A DNA stretch of 64,000 nucleotides, taken from NCBI GenBank assembly GCA_037954325.1, contig JBBMNZ010000057.1, positions 626,600 through 690,599 of the forward strand, given 5' to 3'. A program made the translations under genes and the position numbers. Below the pieces are notes generated by a model that was not told the origin of the DNA, did no database searches, and saw nothing but the letters and a program-made list of their open reading frames with translations. Numbering within the stretch: position 1 is the stretch's first letter; every line of letters starts with the position of its first letter. This document shows positions 42,308 through 54,343 of the stretch, one piece after another. The DNA comes from Fistularia commersonii (Eukaryota; Chordata; Actinopteri; Syngnathiformes; Fistulariidae).

Positions 42308-42663
42308 TGTTGAGATAGGTGATCTCATTAGTTTTATTTGAGTTTACATTCTAGTATACATATGTTGTATTTGTATCTACTCTCAGGAAATGCATGGCAC
42401 TTTATGACAAGGTTTGGGACTTGTTTTAGTTTTTCGCGACTGTTCAGCTAACTTGACGTTAACTTCTACGTCAGTGTTTTTTTTTTGGTATAGCGGTGCT
42501 GGCGGGAATTTTTCCCTCACTCTGTACTGTACATGTCCCATGGCTAACCGATGTTGATTCCCGGAGCTGTGAAGAAGAAAATAGAAGACGATTCAAACAA
42601 GGCAAACTTGTGAATTCCTTCCGAAACATGGAAAACGAAGAAGCTGCGAACTTAAACGCAACA
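42308..42663 (+). repeat. Copia-1 3' LTR
   Basis: 356 bp, identical in length to the 5' LTR, with about five substitutions (for example GTTGTAT for GTTTTAT, AATAGAAG for AATAAAAG). The CAACA end is followed by GTTTGGTTGTGG of a (TG)n module. Confidence 0.95.
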
Positions 42664-42719
42664 GTTTGGTTGTGGATGCGTTTCGGCTAATGCTATTAGC
42701 ACAGCTATGATGAGTTAAG

Positions 42720-42761
<42 letters not shown>

Positions 42762-43165
42762 GTGTGAGTGTGAATTTGTTTAGGTGGGGGGGGGTTGCGG
42801 ACAGGGAGTACCGGGGCCTCGTACGATAAGCTGAGGAGCGGAGGAGGGCAGAAGCCTGGCCCGTGATTCGCTTATGTCCAGCGGTTCGGGAATTCCAGGG
42901 CCCAAAGCGGAGGAGCGATGGAGCTGAGAAGCGGAGGAGCGGAGGTAATGTTTCTCCTCTCAGAGGCGGGGAAGTTTGGGGGCAGAAGAACCCCTTAGAC
43001 TGGCTAATGTGAGCATACTCCGGACAAAGATCCCCCGGACGTATGATTGGAGCTCTCGGACCATTGGGCACACACATGTGAATGAGTGGATGAGCTAATG
43101 TTTGTTTGGTTGTGGATGCGTTTCGGCTAATGCTATTAGCACAGCTATGATGAGTTAAGGTGTGT

Positions 43166-43202
<37 letters not shown>

Positions 43203-43542
43203 TGTGTTTTTGTGTGTGTGTGAGTGTGTTTGTGTGTGTGTGTGTGAGAGTTTGTTTAGGTGGGGGGGGGGGTACCAGGGCCCATAGAGGAGGAGCGGTG
43301 GAGCTGAAAAGCGGAGGAGCGGAGGTAATTTTTCTCCTCTCAGAGGCGGGGAAGCTTGGGGGCAGAAGAACCCCTTAGACCGGCCAATGTGAGCCTTCTC
43401 CGGACATAGATCACCCGGACGTATGACTGGAGCTCCCGTACCTCTAGGCACACACATATGTGAATGAGTGGATGAGCTAATGTTTGTTTTGTTGTGGATA
43501 CGTTTCGGCCAATGCTATTAGCACAGCTATGATGAGTTCAGG
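42664..43542. repeat. (TG)n/poly-G module array (short)
   Basis: Two modules of the type at 9,391 (anchors near 42,702 and 43,142), then the GC-rich block with CTTCTCCGGACATAGATC at about 43,397 and GAGTTCAGG. It starts mid-module, at the copia-1 LTR edge. Confidence 0.8.
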
Positions 43543-43572
43543 TGTGTGTGTGTGTGTGTGTTTGTGTGTGTG

Positions 43573-43628
<56 letters not shown>

Positions 43629-43632
43629 GTTT
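43543..43632. repeat. (TG)n microsatellite
   Basis: TG run with TTTG and TTG interruptions, ending GCGTGTGTTTATCTG. Confidence 0.95.
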
Positions 43633-43914
43633 ATCTGTGTGTGAGAGTTTGTTTTGGTGGGGGGGGGGGGGGTTCCCGCGGACAGGGAGTACCAGGGCCT
43701 GGAGCGGATGAGGTGAGGAGCGGAGGAGGGCAGAAGCCCGGACCGTGATTCACTTATGTCCAGCGGTTCGGGAGTTCCAGGGCCAAAAGCGAAGAAGCGG
43801 AGGACAGCAAAAGCCCTGTCCGCAATTCACCTGAGTCCGGCGGATCGGTAGTACCTGGTTCCGCAGCGGAGGAGCGGAGGAGCGGAGGAGCGGAGGAGCG
43901 GAGGAGCGGAGCAA
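43633..43914. repeat. Poly-G and short octamer-type block
   Basis: The shortest version of this block: poly-G, GGAGTACCAGGGCC, TTCACTTATGTCCAGCGG and five octamers before AAGCGGAAGCCCGTC. It lacks the second ~110-bp module seen at 19,110 and 26,910. Confidence 0.7.
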
Positions 43915-44454
43915 AGCGGAAGCCCGTCTTAACAACAAGGAAATTACAGATGAGGCTATAATTTCCACAGAAATCTTTAAATTCTATAGCCACCTATACA
44001 CTTCGACATTGTCAAAAAGCGATTGTGACTCCTTTCCAACAAATATTCCTCAATATATCCCAAAAATAAACAACAACAAACAATATATGTTTGTTTTGTA
44101 TATGTTTATATATAAACAACAAAAAATATACAGTTTGATATCTGAGATTCCTTGTGAGTCGCCAACTTAATTACATGTTGTACTCCCCTTGCAATCTTTT
44201 TTTCGTTTTAATTTTTTATTAGTCTATCTATTGATTTAATTATTTCCTTTTAATTTCTTTTTTTGTCTAGCATTGTAAATTTCTCACAAACCGTTAACAC
44301 TATTAACTTCTGATTACATACAGAACGAATGTCCTTATGTCCTTTGCTTCCTCATGCCTGGTTGTTTCATTGACATTCAGTTCTACCTTGCCATGTTTAT
44401 TTGTACATGTGTATAGTTGTGTGCACTATTTATGTTCAATTAAAAAAAAAAAAA
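43915..44454 (+). pseudogene. L1 ORF2 fragment and 3' UTR
   Basis: Third copy of the satellite-L1 junction (EITDEAIISTEIFKFYSHLY, then a jump to the 3' UTR with GTTTATATATAAAC), ending in an A-run at 44,442-44,454. It shows how the site looks without the copia-1 insertion: GAATGTCCTTATGTCC is intact near 44,328. Confidence 0.7.
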
Positions 44455-44918
44455 GAATGAGAGGCTGAGAAAATCTCCATGTCTCTCTCTCCCCCCCCTT
44501 AATGCCCCCCCCCCCCCCCCCTTCCTCACGGCGGCCGACGCAACGCGATTCTCGCCGTTGTTGTGGAAGTAGGGAAAAGGATTCCCCGCGTCGGTGCGAG
44601 CGATGCGTTTCAAGGCGTATTGCATGTGTGTATGGAGGGGGGGGGGTCTACAGGACACCGCAGACCGGCAATGGTGCACCTTCTGCGGACATCGATCAGC
44701 GAAACGTCGGCGTGGAGCCCCCGGAGCAGCCGGCGTGTACATGTGAATGAATGGAGGAGCTAATGTGTGTGTGGGGTGGTGGTGGTGGTGGTGGTGGTGG
44801 TGTGTGTGGGGGGGGGCGTTTCGGCTAATGCTATCAGCACAGCTATGATTATTCCCAGAACGTTGAGAACGAGCTCCCGGAACTCCAGACATGCGTATAT
44901 AAAAGAGTGGAATTAAGG
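44455..44918. repeat. C-run, ~110-bp module, (GGT)n and TATA block
   Basis: Colinear with 19,939-20,409. The C-run is at about 44,505-44,521, the module at about 44,660-44,760 with CTTCTGCGGACATCGATC, and (GGT)n at about 44,777-44,803. Then come CGTTTCGGCTAATGCTATC and TATATAAAAG. Confidence 0.72.
44896..44905 (+). promoter_or_regulatory. TATA-like box TATATAAAAG
   Basis: Same sequence and spacing to (TG)n-L1 as at 16,023 and 23,751. Confidence 0.4.
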
Positions 44919-44921
44919 TGT

Positions 44922-44984
<63 letters not shown>
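44919..44984. repeat. (TG)n microsatellite fused to L1
   Basis: TG run with a GAGTG interruption, open in frame with ORF2. Confidence 0.95.
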
Positions 44985-44988
<4 letters not shown>

Positions 44989-46533
44989 GGACAGAAATAA
45001 TGTCGGGGACAGAAATTGTTATTAGCCTGCTGGCAGATGACACAACCTTAGTTTTGAAAAATGAACATCAAGTCCCAATAAGCGTTGAAAAAATTAAAAC
45101 ATTCTCCAAGGCTTCAGGATTGTCATTAAACTTAAAGAAATGCAAACTTCTTGAGCTGCATGACTCACCACTAAAGGAAATCAGCAATGTTCCTATCAAA
45201 TCAGAAATAAAATACTTGAGCATTTTCCTATCTAAGAACCAAAAGTTAAATCAGTCCAGGAACATTGAATCTAAACTGAATCAAAGTAAAGCTAAATTGA
45301 ATATATGGCTCCAAAGAGATTTATCAATATTAGGCCGGATATATTTGACTAAAATGGAATGTTTATCCAGATGTATATACCCAGTGTATTCCAATGCTGC
45401 TCCAAATCAACTCATAAAATCTATTAACCAAATAAATTTCAACTTTATCTGGAGGAACAGACCACACCATCTAAAAAAATCACATATGGGGAAAGAAACA
45501 AGTGACGGAGGGCTGAAAGTGATAGAGTTGGACTGCCTGAATGGGACATTGAAGGTGAACTGGTTGAAATCCTGGATCAAACATCATCATTCTTTCTGGT
45601 ATTGTACTCCAAACTACTTATTCAACATAGTCGGCAGCCTAAGTCTTCTACTTATCTCTGACTTGGATATCAACAAGATTCCTGTCCAATTTTCAGAGTT
45701 CCATAAACAAATACTATTATACTGGAAAATGATATATGTACACAATTTCTCACCACACAGTACAATAATTTGGAACAATAGATATGTACTGCGTGGCAAC
45801 AAACCTCTGTTTTACAAGGAATGCTTTGAGAAAGGTATATGGTCAAGAATTGACTTGATGGATGACAATGGCAGTCGTCTAGACTATGAACAGTTCTGTA
45901 CTACACACAGATTTAAGCCTCCCATATTAGAGTTGATAAAGTTACGAAACGCACTGCCTCGACAATTTGTATTCCTGACCAAAAATATAATGACGCACCG
46001 AACCGTACAACTACAGTTACCCCGACTATCACTCCAGGGAATCTCAATTCTGGACAGAAAGTGCAGCAACTCCTTTATTAGGACATGTTTCACAGGAAAC
46101 TTATTCCCTGGACGTCAAAACAAAAATAATATTTGAAATAAATTTGATAAGGAATCGATTGCCACGCTGCGAACTATGTATCTGACTCTACCCATACCCC
46201 CCAAGGCAAAAAGAGACCCACTTCTAAATTATGAATGACATCTACCCATCTCAGGAATTATTGAGGGTACGCTTTACTTTTGAAGATAATATTTGTACAT
46301 TTTGTGAAGACAACATTGAAACCACTGACCATATATTTTTTCTCATTCTCATTCCATCGTCACCAGTTTCCCTCTCAAAAGATGATATCACTTTTGGTTT
46401 ACTTTTAAGCAACATAACAGATGAACTCTGTGTCAATGTTCTTTTAGGCCTGGCCAAATTCTTCATTCACAAAAACAGAATGCAAAAATGCTCCCCAAAT
46501 TTGAATTTCTTCATAAACGATTTTGAATTATAA
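44985..46533 (+). pseudogene. L1/Tx1-like ORF2, 3' half (copy C)
   Basis: Same 5' boundary at the LADD box as copies A and B, open to 46,136. A stop and frameshift then separate the CxxC/H end at 46,231-46,533. Small differences from copy B include KNQKLNQS for KDQKLNQS and FNIVGSLSLLLIS for FNKVGGLSLVLIS; copy D shares the FNIV...LLLIS form, so C and D are closest. No endonuclease. Confidence 0.85.
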
Positions 46534-47115
46534 AAAAAAACCTTAAAACTTATGGAAAAATCCAAAAACTGAAAAATATACAGTTACCCATGTCTGAGAT
46601 TCCTTTTTTTTGGAAAAAAAAAACAAAACAACTTAATTACATGTTATATTCCCCTTGCAATTTTTTTTTCGTTTTAATTTTTTATTTGTCTATCTATTGA
46701 TTTAATTATTTCCTTTTAATTTCTTTTTTTGTCTAGCACTGTAAATTTCTCACAAACCGTTAACACTATTAACTTCTGATTCCATAAAGAACAAATGTCC
46801 TTCTGTCCGTTGCTTCCTCATCCCTGGTTGTTTCATTGACATTCAGTTCTACCTTGCTATGTTTATTTGTACATTTGTATATTTGTGTGTACTATTAATG
46901 TTCAATTAAAAACAGTTTGATGTCTGAGATTCCTTGTGAACGGCCAACTTAATTACATGTTATATTCCCCTTACAATTTTTTTTTTTAGTTTTTGATTTT
47001 ATTTTTCTATCTATTTATTTAATTATTTCCTTTTAATTTTCTGTTTTTGTCTAGCATTAAAAATTCTCGCAAACCGTTAACACTATTAACTTCTGATTAC
47101 ATACAGATCGAATGC
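46534..47115 (+). repeat. L1 3' UTR (copy C)
   Basis: AT-rich, two TGTCTGAGATTCC segments at about 46,591 and 46,920. Colinear with 272-870. Confidence 0.75.
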
Positions 47116-47586
47116 CCTTATGTCTCCCGTCACCCCCCCCCCCCCCCCGTCCCCCCCGCTTTTTCCGTACAGTGGCAGACACTGAGATCAAAAGCAAATG
47201 GGTGTCATTGTAATGCAGTAACAGGGTGATAACAGCCGTGTTAGAAGTGTGTAGGGGCTTATAGGAGAGCAGAAGCACGTCACGCTATTCGCCTGAGTTC
47301 AGAGGATCGGGAGTACCAGGGCCCATAGCGGAGGAGCAGAGGAGTTGAGAAGCGGAGGAGCGGAGGAGCGGAGTTATGTTTCTCTTCTCAAAGGCGGGAA
47401 GCTTGGGGGCAGCAGGACCCCTTAGACCGGCCAATGTGAGCCTTCTCCGGACATAGATCACCCGGACTCATGACTGGAGCTCCCGTACCTCTGGGCACAC
47501 ACATATGTGAATGAGTGGATGAGCTAATGTTTGTTTTGTTGTGGATACGTTTCGGCCAATGCTATTAGCACAGCTATGATGAGTTC

Positions 47587-47588
<2 letters not shown>
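47116..47588. repeat. GC-rich block between L1 3' UTR and (TG)n
   Basis: Colinear with 871-1,313: C-runs, CGCTTTTTCCGTACAG, AGTAACAGGGTGATAAC, octamers, then the ~110-bp module near 47,445. The CGGACTCATGACTGG variant replaces CGGACGTATGACTGG. Confidence 0.7.
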
Positions 47589-47652
<64 letters not shown>

Positions 47653-47679
47653 TTGTGTCTGTGTGTGTGTGTGTGTGTC

Positions 47680-47721
<42 letters not shown>

Positions 47722-47746
47722 TGTTTGCGTGTGTTTATGTGTGTGT
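47589..47746. repeat. (TG)n tract, 150 bp
   Basis: A long TG run with GGGTGGG, TTTG and TCTGTCTG interruptions. Longer than its partner at 1,314-1,421. Confidence 0.96.
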
Positions 47747-48330
47747 GGGAGTTTGTTTTGGTGGGTGGGGGGGGTTCCCGCGGACTGGGAGTACCAGGGC
47801 CTTAAGCGGATGAGGTGAGCAGCGGAGGAGGGCAGAAGCCCGGACCGTGATTCGCTTATGTCCAGCGGTTCGGGAGTTCCAGGGCCCAAAGCGGAGGAGC
47901 GGAGGACAGGAAAAGCCCTGTCCGCAATTCACCTGAGTCTGGCGTATCGGTAGTACCTGGTTCCGCAGCGGAGGAGCGGAGGAGCTGAGAAGCGGAGGAG
48001 CGGAGGAGCGGAGGAGCGGAGGAGATGTTTCTCTTCTCAGAGGCGGCGAGGGGGGGGGGGGAAGCAGGACCCCTTACCCTTATCCCCCGGACGTTTGAGT
48101 GGAGCTCCCGGACCTCCGGGCACACACATGCGAATGACTGGATGACAGAGAGTTCCAGGGCCTGGAGCGGATGAGCAGAGGAGAGGCGGAGGGCAGAAGC
48201 CCGGCCCGGTTCGGGAGTTCCAGGGTCCAAAGCGGGGGAGGGAAAAAAAGGAGGAGGGGAGGAGAGCAGAAGACTGGCCTGGAATTCACCGAAGTCCCGC
48301 AGATCGGGAGTTCCAGGGCCCGGAGCGGAA
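47747..48330. repeat. Poly-G and transition block into minisatellite
   Basis: Colinear with 1,422-1,990, including a ~110-bp module near 48,080-48,130 and GGAGTTCCAGGGTCC words. Confidence 0.7.
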
Positions 48331-51300
48331 GACCGGAGGAGCGGAGGAGCGGAGGAGCGGAGGAGCGGAGGAGCGGAGGAGCGGAGGAGCAGAGGAGAGC
48401 GGAAGCCCAGCCGACAATTCGCCTGAGTCCCGCGGAAGGGGATTACCAGGCCCTGGAGCCTGAATCGCTTATGTCCTGCGGTTCCGGAGTACCAGGGCCC
48501 GGAGCGGAGGAGCGGAGGAGCGGAGGAGCGGAGGAGCGGAGGAGCGGAGGAGCGGATGAGCTGGAGAGAATTAGAGACAATTCGCCTCCGACAATTCGCC
48601 TGAGTCCCGCGGAGAGGGAGTACCAGGGCCATAAGCGTGATTTAATGATGTTCAGCAATTCAGGAGTACCAGGGCCTGGTGCGGAGGAGCGGAGGGGCGG
48701 ATTAGTGGAGGAGCGGAGGAGCGGAGGAGAGCGGAAACCCGGCCGAATATTCGCCTGAGTCCCGCGGAGAGGGAGTACCAGGGCCTGGAGCCTGATTCGC
48801 ATATGGCAAGCAGTTCAGGAGTACCAGGGCCCAGAGCGGAGGAGCGGAGGAGCGGAGGAGCGGATGAGCGGAGGAGCGGATGAGCGGAGGAGCGAAGGTG
48901 AGCGGAAGCCCGGCCGAATATTCGTCTAATTCCCGCGGAGAGGGAGTACCAGGGCCTGGAGCCTGATTCGCTTATGTCTAGCAGTTCAGGAATACCAGGG
49001 CCCAGGGCGGAGGAGCGGAGGAGCGGATGAGAGGAGAAGCGGAGGAGAGCGGAAGCCCGGCCGACAATTCGCCTAAGTCCCGCGGAGAGGGAGTACCAGG
49101 GCCATAAGCGTGATATAATGATGTTCAGCAATTCAGGAGTACCTGGGCCAGGTGCGGAGGAGCGGAGGAGCGGAGGGGCGGATGAGTGGAGGAGCGGAGG
49201 AGCGGAGGAGAGCGGAAACCCGGCCCACATTTCGCCTGAGTCCCGCGGATTGGGAGTACCAGGGCCTGGAGCCTGATTCGCTTATGGCAAGCAGTTCAGA
49301 AGTACCAGGGCCCTGAGCGGAGGACTGGAGGAGCGGAGGAGCGGATGAGCGGAGGAACGGAAGTGAGCGGTTGCCCGGCCGAATATTCGCCTAAGTCCCG
49401 CGGAAAGGGAGTACCAGGGCCTGGAGCCTGATTCGCTTATGTCTAGCAGTTCTGGAGTACCAGGGCCAGGAGCGGAGGAGCGGAGGAGCGGATGAGAGGA
49501 GAAGCGGAGGAGAGCGGAAGCCCGGCCAACAATTCGCCGAAGTCCCGCGGAGAGGGAGTACCAGGGCCTGGAGCCTGATTCGCTTATGTCCAGCAGTTCA
49601 GGAGTACCAGGGCCGGAACGGAGGAGCGGAGGAGCGGAGGAGCGGAGGAGCGGAGGACCGGAGGACCGGAGGACCGGAGGACCGGAGGAGAGCTTAATCC
49701 GGCCGACAATTCGCCTGAGACCCGCGGAAAGGGAGTACCAGGGCCAAAAGCGTGATTTAATGATGTCCAGCAGTTCAGGAGTACCAGGGCCGGAGCGGAG
49801 GAGCGGAGGAGCGGAGGAGCGGAGGAGCGGAGGACCGGAGGAGAGCTGAATCCGGCCGACAATTCGCCTGAGACCCGCGGAAAGGGAGTACCAGGGCCAA
49901 AAGCGTGATTTAATGATGTCCAGCAGTTCAGGAGTACCAGGGCCGGAGCGGAGGAGCGGAGGAGCGGAGGAGCGGAGGAGAGCGGAAGCCCAGCCGAATA
50001 TTTGCCTAAGTCCCGCGGAAAGGGAGTACCAGGGCCAGAAGCGTGATTTAATGATGTCCAGCAGTTCAGGAGTACCAGGGCCGGAGCGGAGGAGCGGAGG
50101 AGCGGAGGAGCGGAGGAGAGCGGAAGCCCGGCCGAATATTTGCCTAAGTCCCGCGGAAAGGGAGTACCCGGGACAGGAACGTGATTCGCTTATGTCTAGC
50201 AGTTCAGGAGTACCAGGGCCTGGAGTTGAGGTGCGGAGGAGTGGATGAGAGGAGAAGCGGAGGAGAGCGGAAGCCTTGCCGACAATTCGCCTGAGTCCAG
50301 CGGATTGGGAGTACCAGGGCCTGGAGCCTGATTCGCTTATGTCTAGCAGTTCAGGAGTACCAGGGCCCGGAGCGGAGGAGCGGAGGAGCGGATGAGAGGA
50401 GAAGCGGATAAGAGCGGAAGCCCGGCCGACAATTCGCCTAAGCCCCGCGGAGAGGGAGTACCAGGGCCTGGAGCCTGATTCGCTTATGTCCAGCAGTTCA
50501 GGAGTACCAGGGCCGGAACGGAGGAGCGGAGGAGCGGAGGACCGGAGGACCGGAGGACCGGAGGAGAGCTGAATCCGGCCGACAATTCGCCTGAGTCCCG
50601 CGTAAAGGGAGTAGCAGGGCCAGAAGCGTGATTTAATGATGTCCAGCAGTTCAGGAGTACCAGGGCCGGAGCGGAGGAGCGGAGGAGCGGATGAGAGGAG
50701 AAGCGGAGGAGAGCGGAAGCCCGGCCAACAATTCGCCTAAGTCCCGCGGAGAGGGAGTACCAAGGCCTGGAGCCTGATTCGCTTATGTCTAGCAGTTCAG
50801 GAGTACCAGGGCCGGAGCGGAGGAGCGGAGGAGCCGAGGAGCGGAGGAGAGTGGAAGCCCGGCCGGCAATTCGCCTGTATCTCGCGGAGAGGGAGTACCA
50901 GGTTCTGGAGCCTGAATCGCCTATGTCCAGCAGTTCAGGAGTACCAGGGCCAGGAGCGGAGGAGCGGAGGAGCGGAGAAGCGGAGGAGAGCGGAAGCCCG
51001 TCCGACAATTCGCCTGAGTCCCGCGGAAGGGGAGTACAAGGGTCTGGAGCCTGAATCGCTTATGTCCAGCAGTTCAGGAGTACCAGGGCCAGGAGCGGAG
51101 GACCGGAGGAGCGGAGTACCGGAGGAGCGGAGGAGCGAGGGAGTGGAGAAGCGGAGGAGCGGAGGAGAGGAGGAGCGGAAGAGCGGAGGAGCGGAGGAGC
51201 GGAGGAGAGGGGAAGCACGCTCCATATTTCGCCAGAGTCCCGCGGATAGGGAGTAACAGGGCCAAGAGCCTGATTCGCTTATGTCCAGCAGTTCTGGAGT

Positions 51301-51390
51301 ACTAAGGCCCGGAGCGGATCAGCGGCGGAGCGGATGAGTGGAAGAACGGAGAAGCGGTGGAGCGGAGGAGCGGAGGAGCGGAGGAGCAGA
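48331..51390. repeat. Higher-order minisatellite, octamer AGGAGCGG (short block)
   Basis: Same octamer runs and ~100-bp spacers as 1,991-9,390 but only about 3 kb. GGACCGG variants form runs at about 49,655-49,685 and 50,538-50,562. Successive units at about 49,910-50,170 are nearly identical, indicating local unit duplication. Confidence 0.9.
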
Positions 51391-52780
51391 GTTATGTTTC
51401 TCTTCTCAAAGGCGGGGAAGCTTTGGGGCAGCAGGACCCCTTAGACTGGCCAATATGGGCCTTCTATGGACATAGCTCCCCCGGACGTATGACCGGTGCT
51501 CCCGGACCTCTTGGTACATACATGTGAATGAGTGGATGAGCTAATGTTTGTTTGGTTGTGGATGCTTTTCGGCTAACGCTATTAGCACAGCTATGAAGAC
51601 TTAAGGTGTGTGTGTGTCTGTGTGTGTGTGTGAGTGTCTTTGTGTGTTTGTGTGAGTGATGTTGTTTTGGTGGGGGGGGGGGTCGCGGACAGGGAGTACC
51701 AGTGCCAAGAGCGGATGAGCTGAGGAGCGGAGGAGGGCAGAAGCCCGGCCCGTGATTCGCTTATGTCAAGCGGTTCGGGAATTCCAGGGCCCAAAGCGGA
51801 GGAGCGGTGGAGCTGAGCTGTGTGTGTGTCTTTGTGTGTTTATGTGTGTGTGTCAGTGTGTTCTTGTGTGTGTATGTGTGAGAGTTTATTTAGGTGGAGG
51901 GGGGGAGTACCAGGGCCCATAGCGGAAGAGCGGTGGAGCTGAGAAGCGGAGGAGTGGAGTAGCGGAAGTATTGTTTCTCCACTCAGAGACGGGGAAGCTT
52001 GGGGGCAGCAGAACCCCTTAGATGGGCTAATCTGAGCATTCTCCGGACATAGATCCCCCGGACGTATGATTGGAGCTCCCGGACCATTGGGCACACACAT
52101 GTGAATGAGTGGAAGAGCTAATATTTGTTTGGTTGTGGATGCGTTTTGGCTAATGCTATTAGCACAGCTATGATGAGTTAAGGTGTGCGTGTATGTGTGT
52201 GTGTGTGTGTGTGAGTGTGTCTGTGTGTGTGTGTGAGAGTTTGTTTAGGTGGGGGGGGTCGCGGACAGGGAGTACCAGGGCCTCGAGCGGATGAGCTGAG
52301 GAGCAGAGGAGGGCATAAGCCCAGCCCGTGATTCCCTTATATCCAGCGGTTCGGGAGTTCCAGGGCCCAAAGCGGAAAAGCGGAGGAGCGGAGAAGCGGA
52401 GGAGTGGAGGAGAGCAGAAGCATCTCTCGCAATTCTCCTGAGTTTGCAGGATCGGGAGTACCAGGGCCAATAGCGGAGGAGCGGAGGTGTTGAGAAGCGG
52501 AGGAGTGGAGGAGCGATATTATATTTCTCTTCTCAAAGGCGGGGAAGCTTGGGGGCACCAGGACCCCTTAGACCGGCAAATGTGAGCCTTCTCCGGACAT
52601 AGATGCCCCGGACGTATGACCGGAGATCCAGGACCTCTGGGCACATACATTTGAATGAGTGGATGAGCTAATCTTTGTTTGGTTGTGGATGCGTTTCGGC
52701 TAATGCTATTAGCACAGCTATGATGACTTAAGGTGTGTGTGTGTGTGTGGGTGTTTGTGTGTTTGTGTGTTTTTGTGTTC

Positions 52781-52819
<39 letters not shown>

Positions 52820-53864
52820 TGTGTGCGTTTGTGTATATGTGTGTGACAGTTTGTTTAGGTGGGGGGGGGGCGCGGACAGGGGGTAGCTGGGCCTGGAGTG
52901 GATGAGATGTAGAGCGGATGGAGCATGTCCCGTAATTCTCCTGAGTTCGGCGGATCGGGAGTACCAGGGCCCATAGCGGAGGAGCGGTGGAGCGGAGAAG
53001 CGGACCATTGGGCACACACATGTGAATGAGTGGATGAGCTAATGTTTGTTTGGTTGTGGATGCATTTCGGCTAAAGCTATTAGCACAGCTATGATGACTT
53101 AATGTGTGCGTGTATGTGTGTGTGTGTCTGTGTGAGTGTGTCTGTGTATGTGTGTGATAGTTTGTTTTGGTGGGTGGGGGGTCACGGACAAGGAGTACCA
53201 GGGCACACACATGTGAATGAGTGGATGAGCTAATGTTTGTTTGGTTGTGGATGCGTTTCGGCTAAAGCTATTAGCACAGCTATGAAGACTTAAGGTGTGT
53301 GTATGAGTGTATATGTGTGTCTGTGTGTGTGTGTGTGAGAGGCTCTTTTGGTGGGGGGGGGGGGGTCGCGGACAGGGAGTACCATAGGGCACACACATGT
53401 GAATGAGTGGATGAGCTAATGTTTGTTTGGTTGTGGATGCCTTTCGGCTAATGCTATTAGCACAGCTATGATGAGTTAAGGTGTGTGTGTATGTGTGTGT
53501 GTGTGTGTGTGTTTGTGTGTTTTTGTGTGTGTGTGAGTGATTTTGTGTGAGAGTTTGTTTCGGTGGGGGGGGGGAGTACCAGGGCCCATAGCGGAGGCGC
53601 AGTTGAGCTGAGAAGCGGAGGAGCGGAGGTAATGTTTCTTCTCTCAGAGGCGGGGAAGCTTGGGGGCAGAAGAACCCCTTAGACGGGCTAATGTGAGCAT
53701 TCTCCGGACATAGATCCCCCGGTCGTATGATTGGAGCTGCCGGACCATTGGGCACACACATGTGAATGAGTGGATGAGCTAATGTTTGTTTGGTTGTGGA
53801 TGCGTTTCGGCTCATGCTATTAGCACAGCTAATATGAGTTAAGGTGTGTGTGTGTGTGTATGTC

Positions 53865-53895
<31 letters not shown>

Positions 53896-54298
53896 GAGTT
53901 TGTTTAGGTGGGGGGGGGGTCGCGGACAGGGAGTACCAGGGCCTCGAGCGGATGAGCTGAGGAGCGGAGGAGGGCAGATGCCCGGCCTTGATTCGCTTAT
54001 GTCCAGCGGTTCGGGAATTCCAGGGCCCAAAGCGGAGGAGCAGTGGAGCTGAGAAGCGGAGGAGCGGAGGAGCGGAGTAGCAGAGGCATAGTTTCTCCTC
54101 TCAGAGGCGGGGAAGCTTGGGGGCATCAGAACCCCTTGGACGGGCTAATGTGAGCATTCTCCGGACATAGATCCCCCGAACGTATGATTGGAGCTCCCGG
54201 ACCATTGGGCACACACATGTGAATGAGTGGATGAGCTAATGTTTGTTTGGTTGTGGATGCATTTCGGCTAATGCTATTAGCACATCTATGATGAGTTA

Positions 54299-54343
<45 letters not shown>

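Larger units (their letters stand above)
37824..42663 (+). mobile_element. Near-complete Ty1/copia retrotransposon (copia-1)
   Basis: A 4.84-kb element with two 356-bp LTRs (TGTTG...CAACA), a primer site, gag-protease-integrase-RT-RNase H in the copia order (integrase before RT), and a polypurine tract. The LTRs differ at about five positions by eye, implying a young insertion. Coding is one frame broken by two in-frame stops. The 5-bp flanks differ (AGGAC left, GTTTG right), so the element no longer has a target-site duplication. Its 3' flank is a (TG)n module, its 5' flank an inverted L1 3' UTR. Confidence 0.95.

Noticed and set aside
37824..42663. Translational recoding (stop read-through) at 39,542 as the normal gag-pol mechanism
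   Set aside because: The stop lies inside the pre-integrase region rather than between gag and protease, and the context is not conserved in copia-2. A nonsense mutation is simpler.
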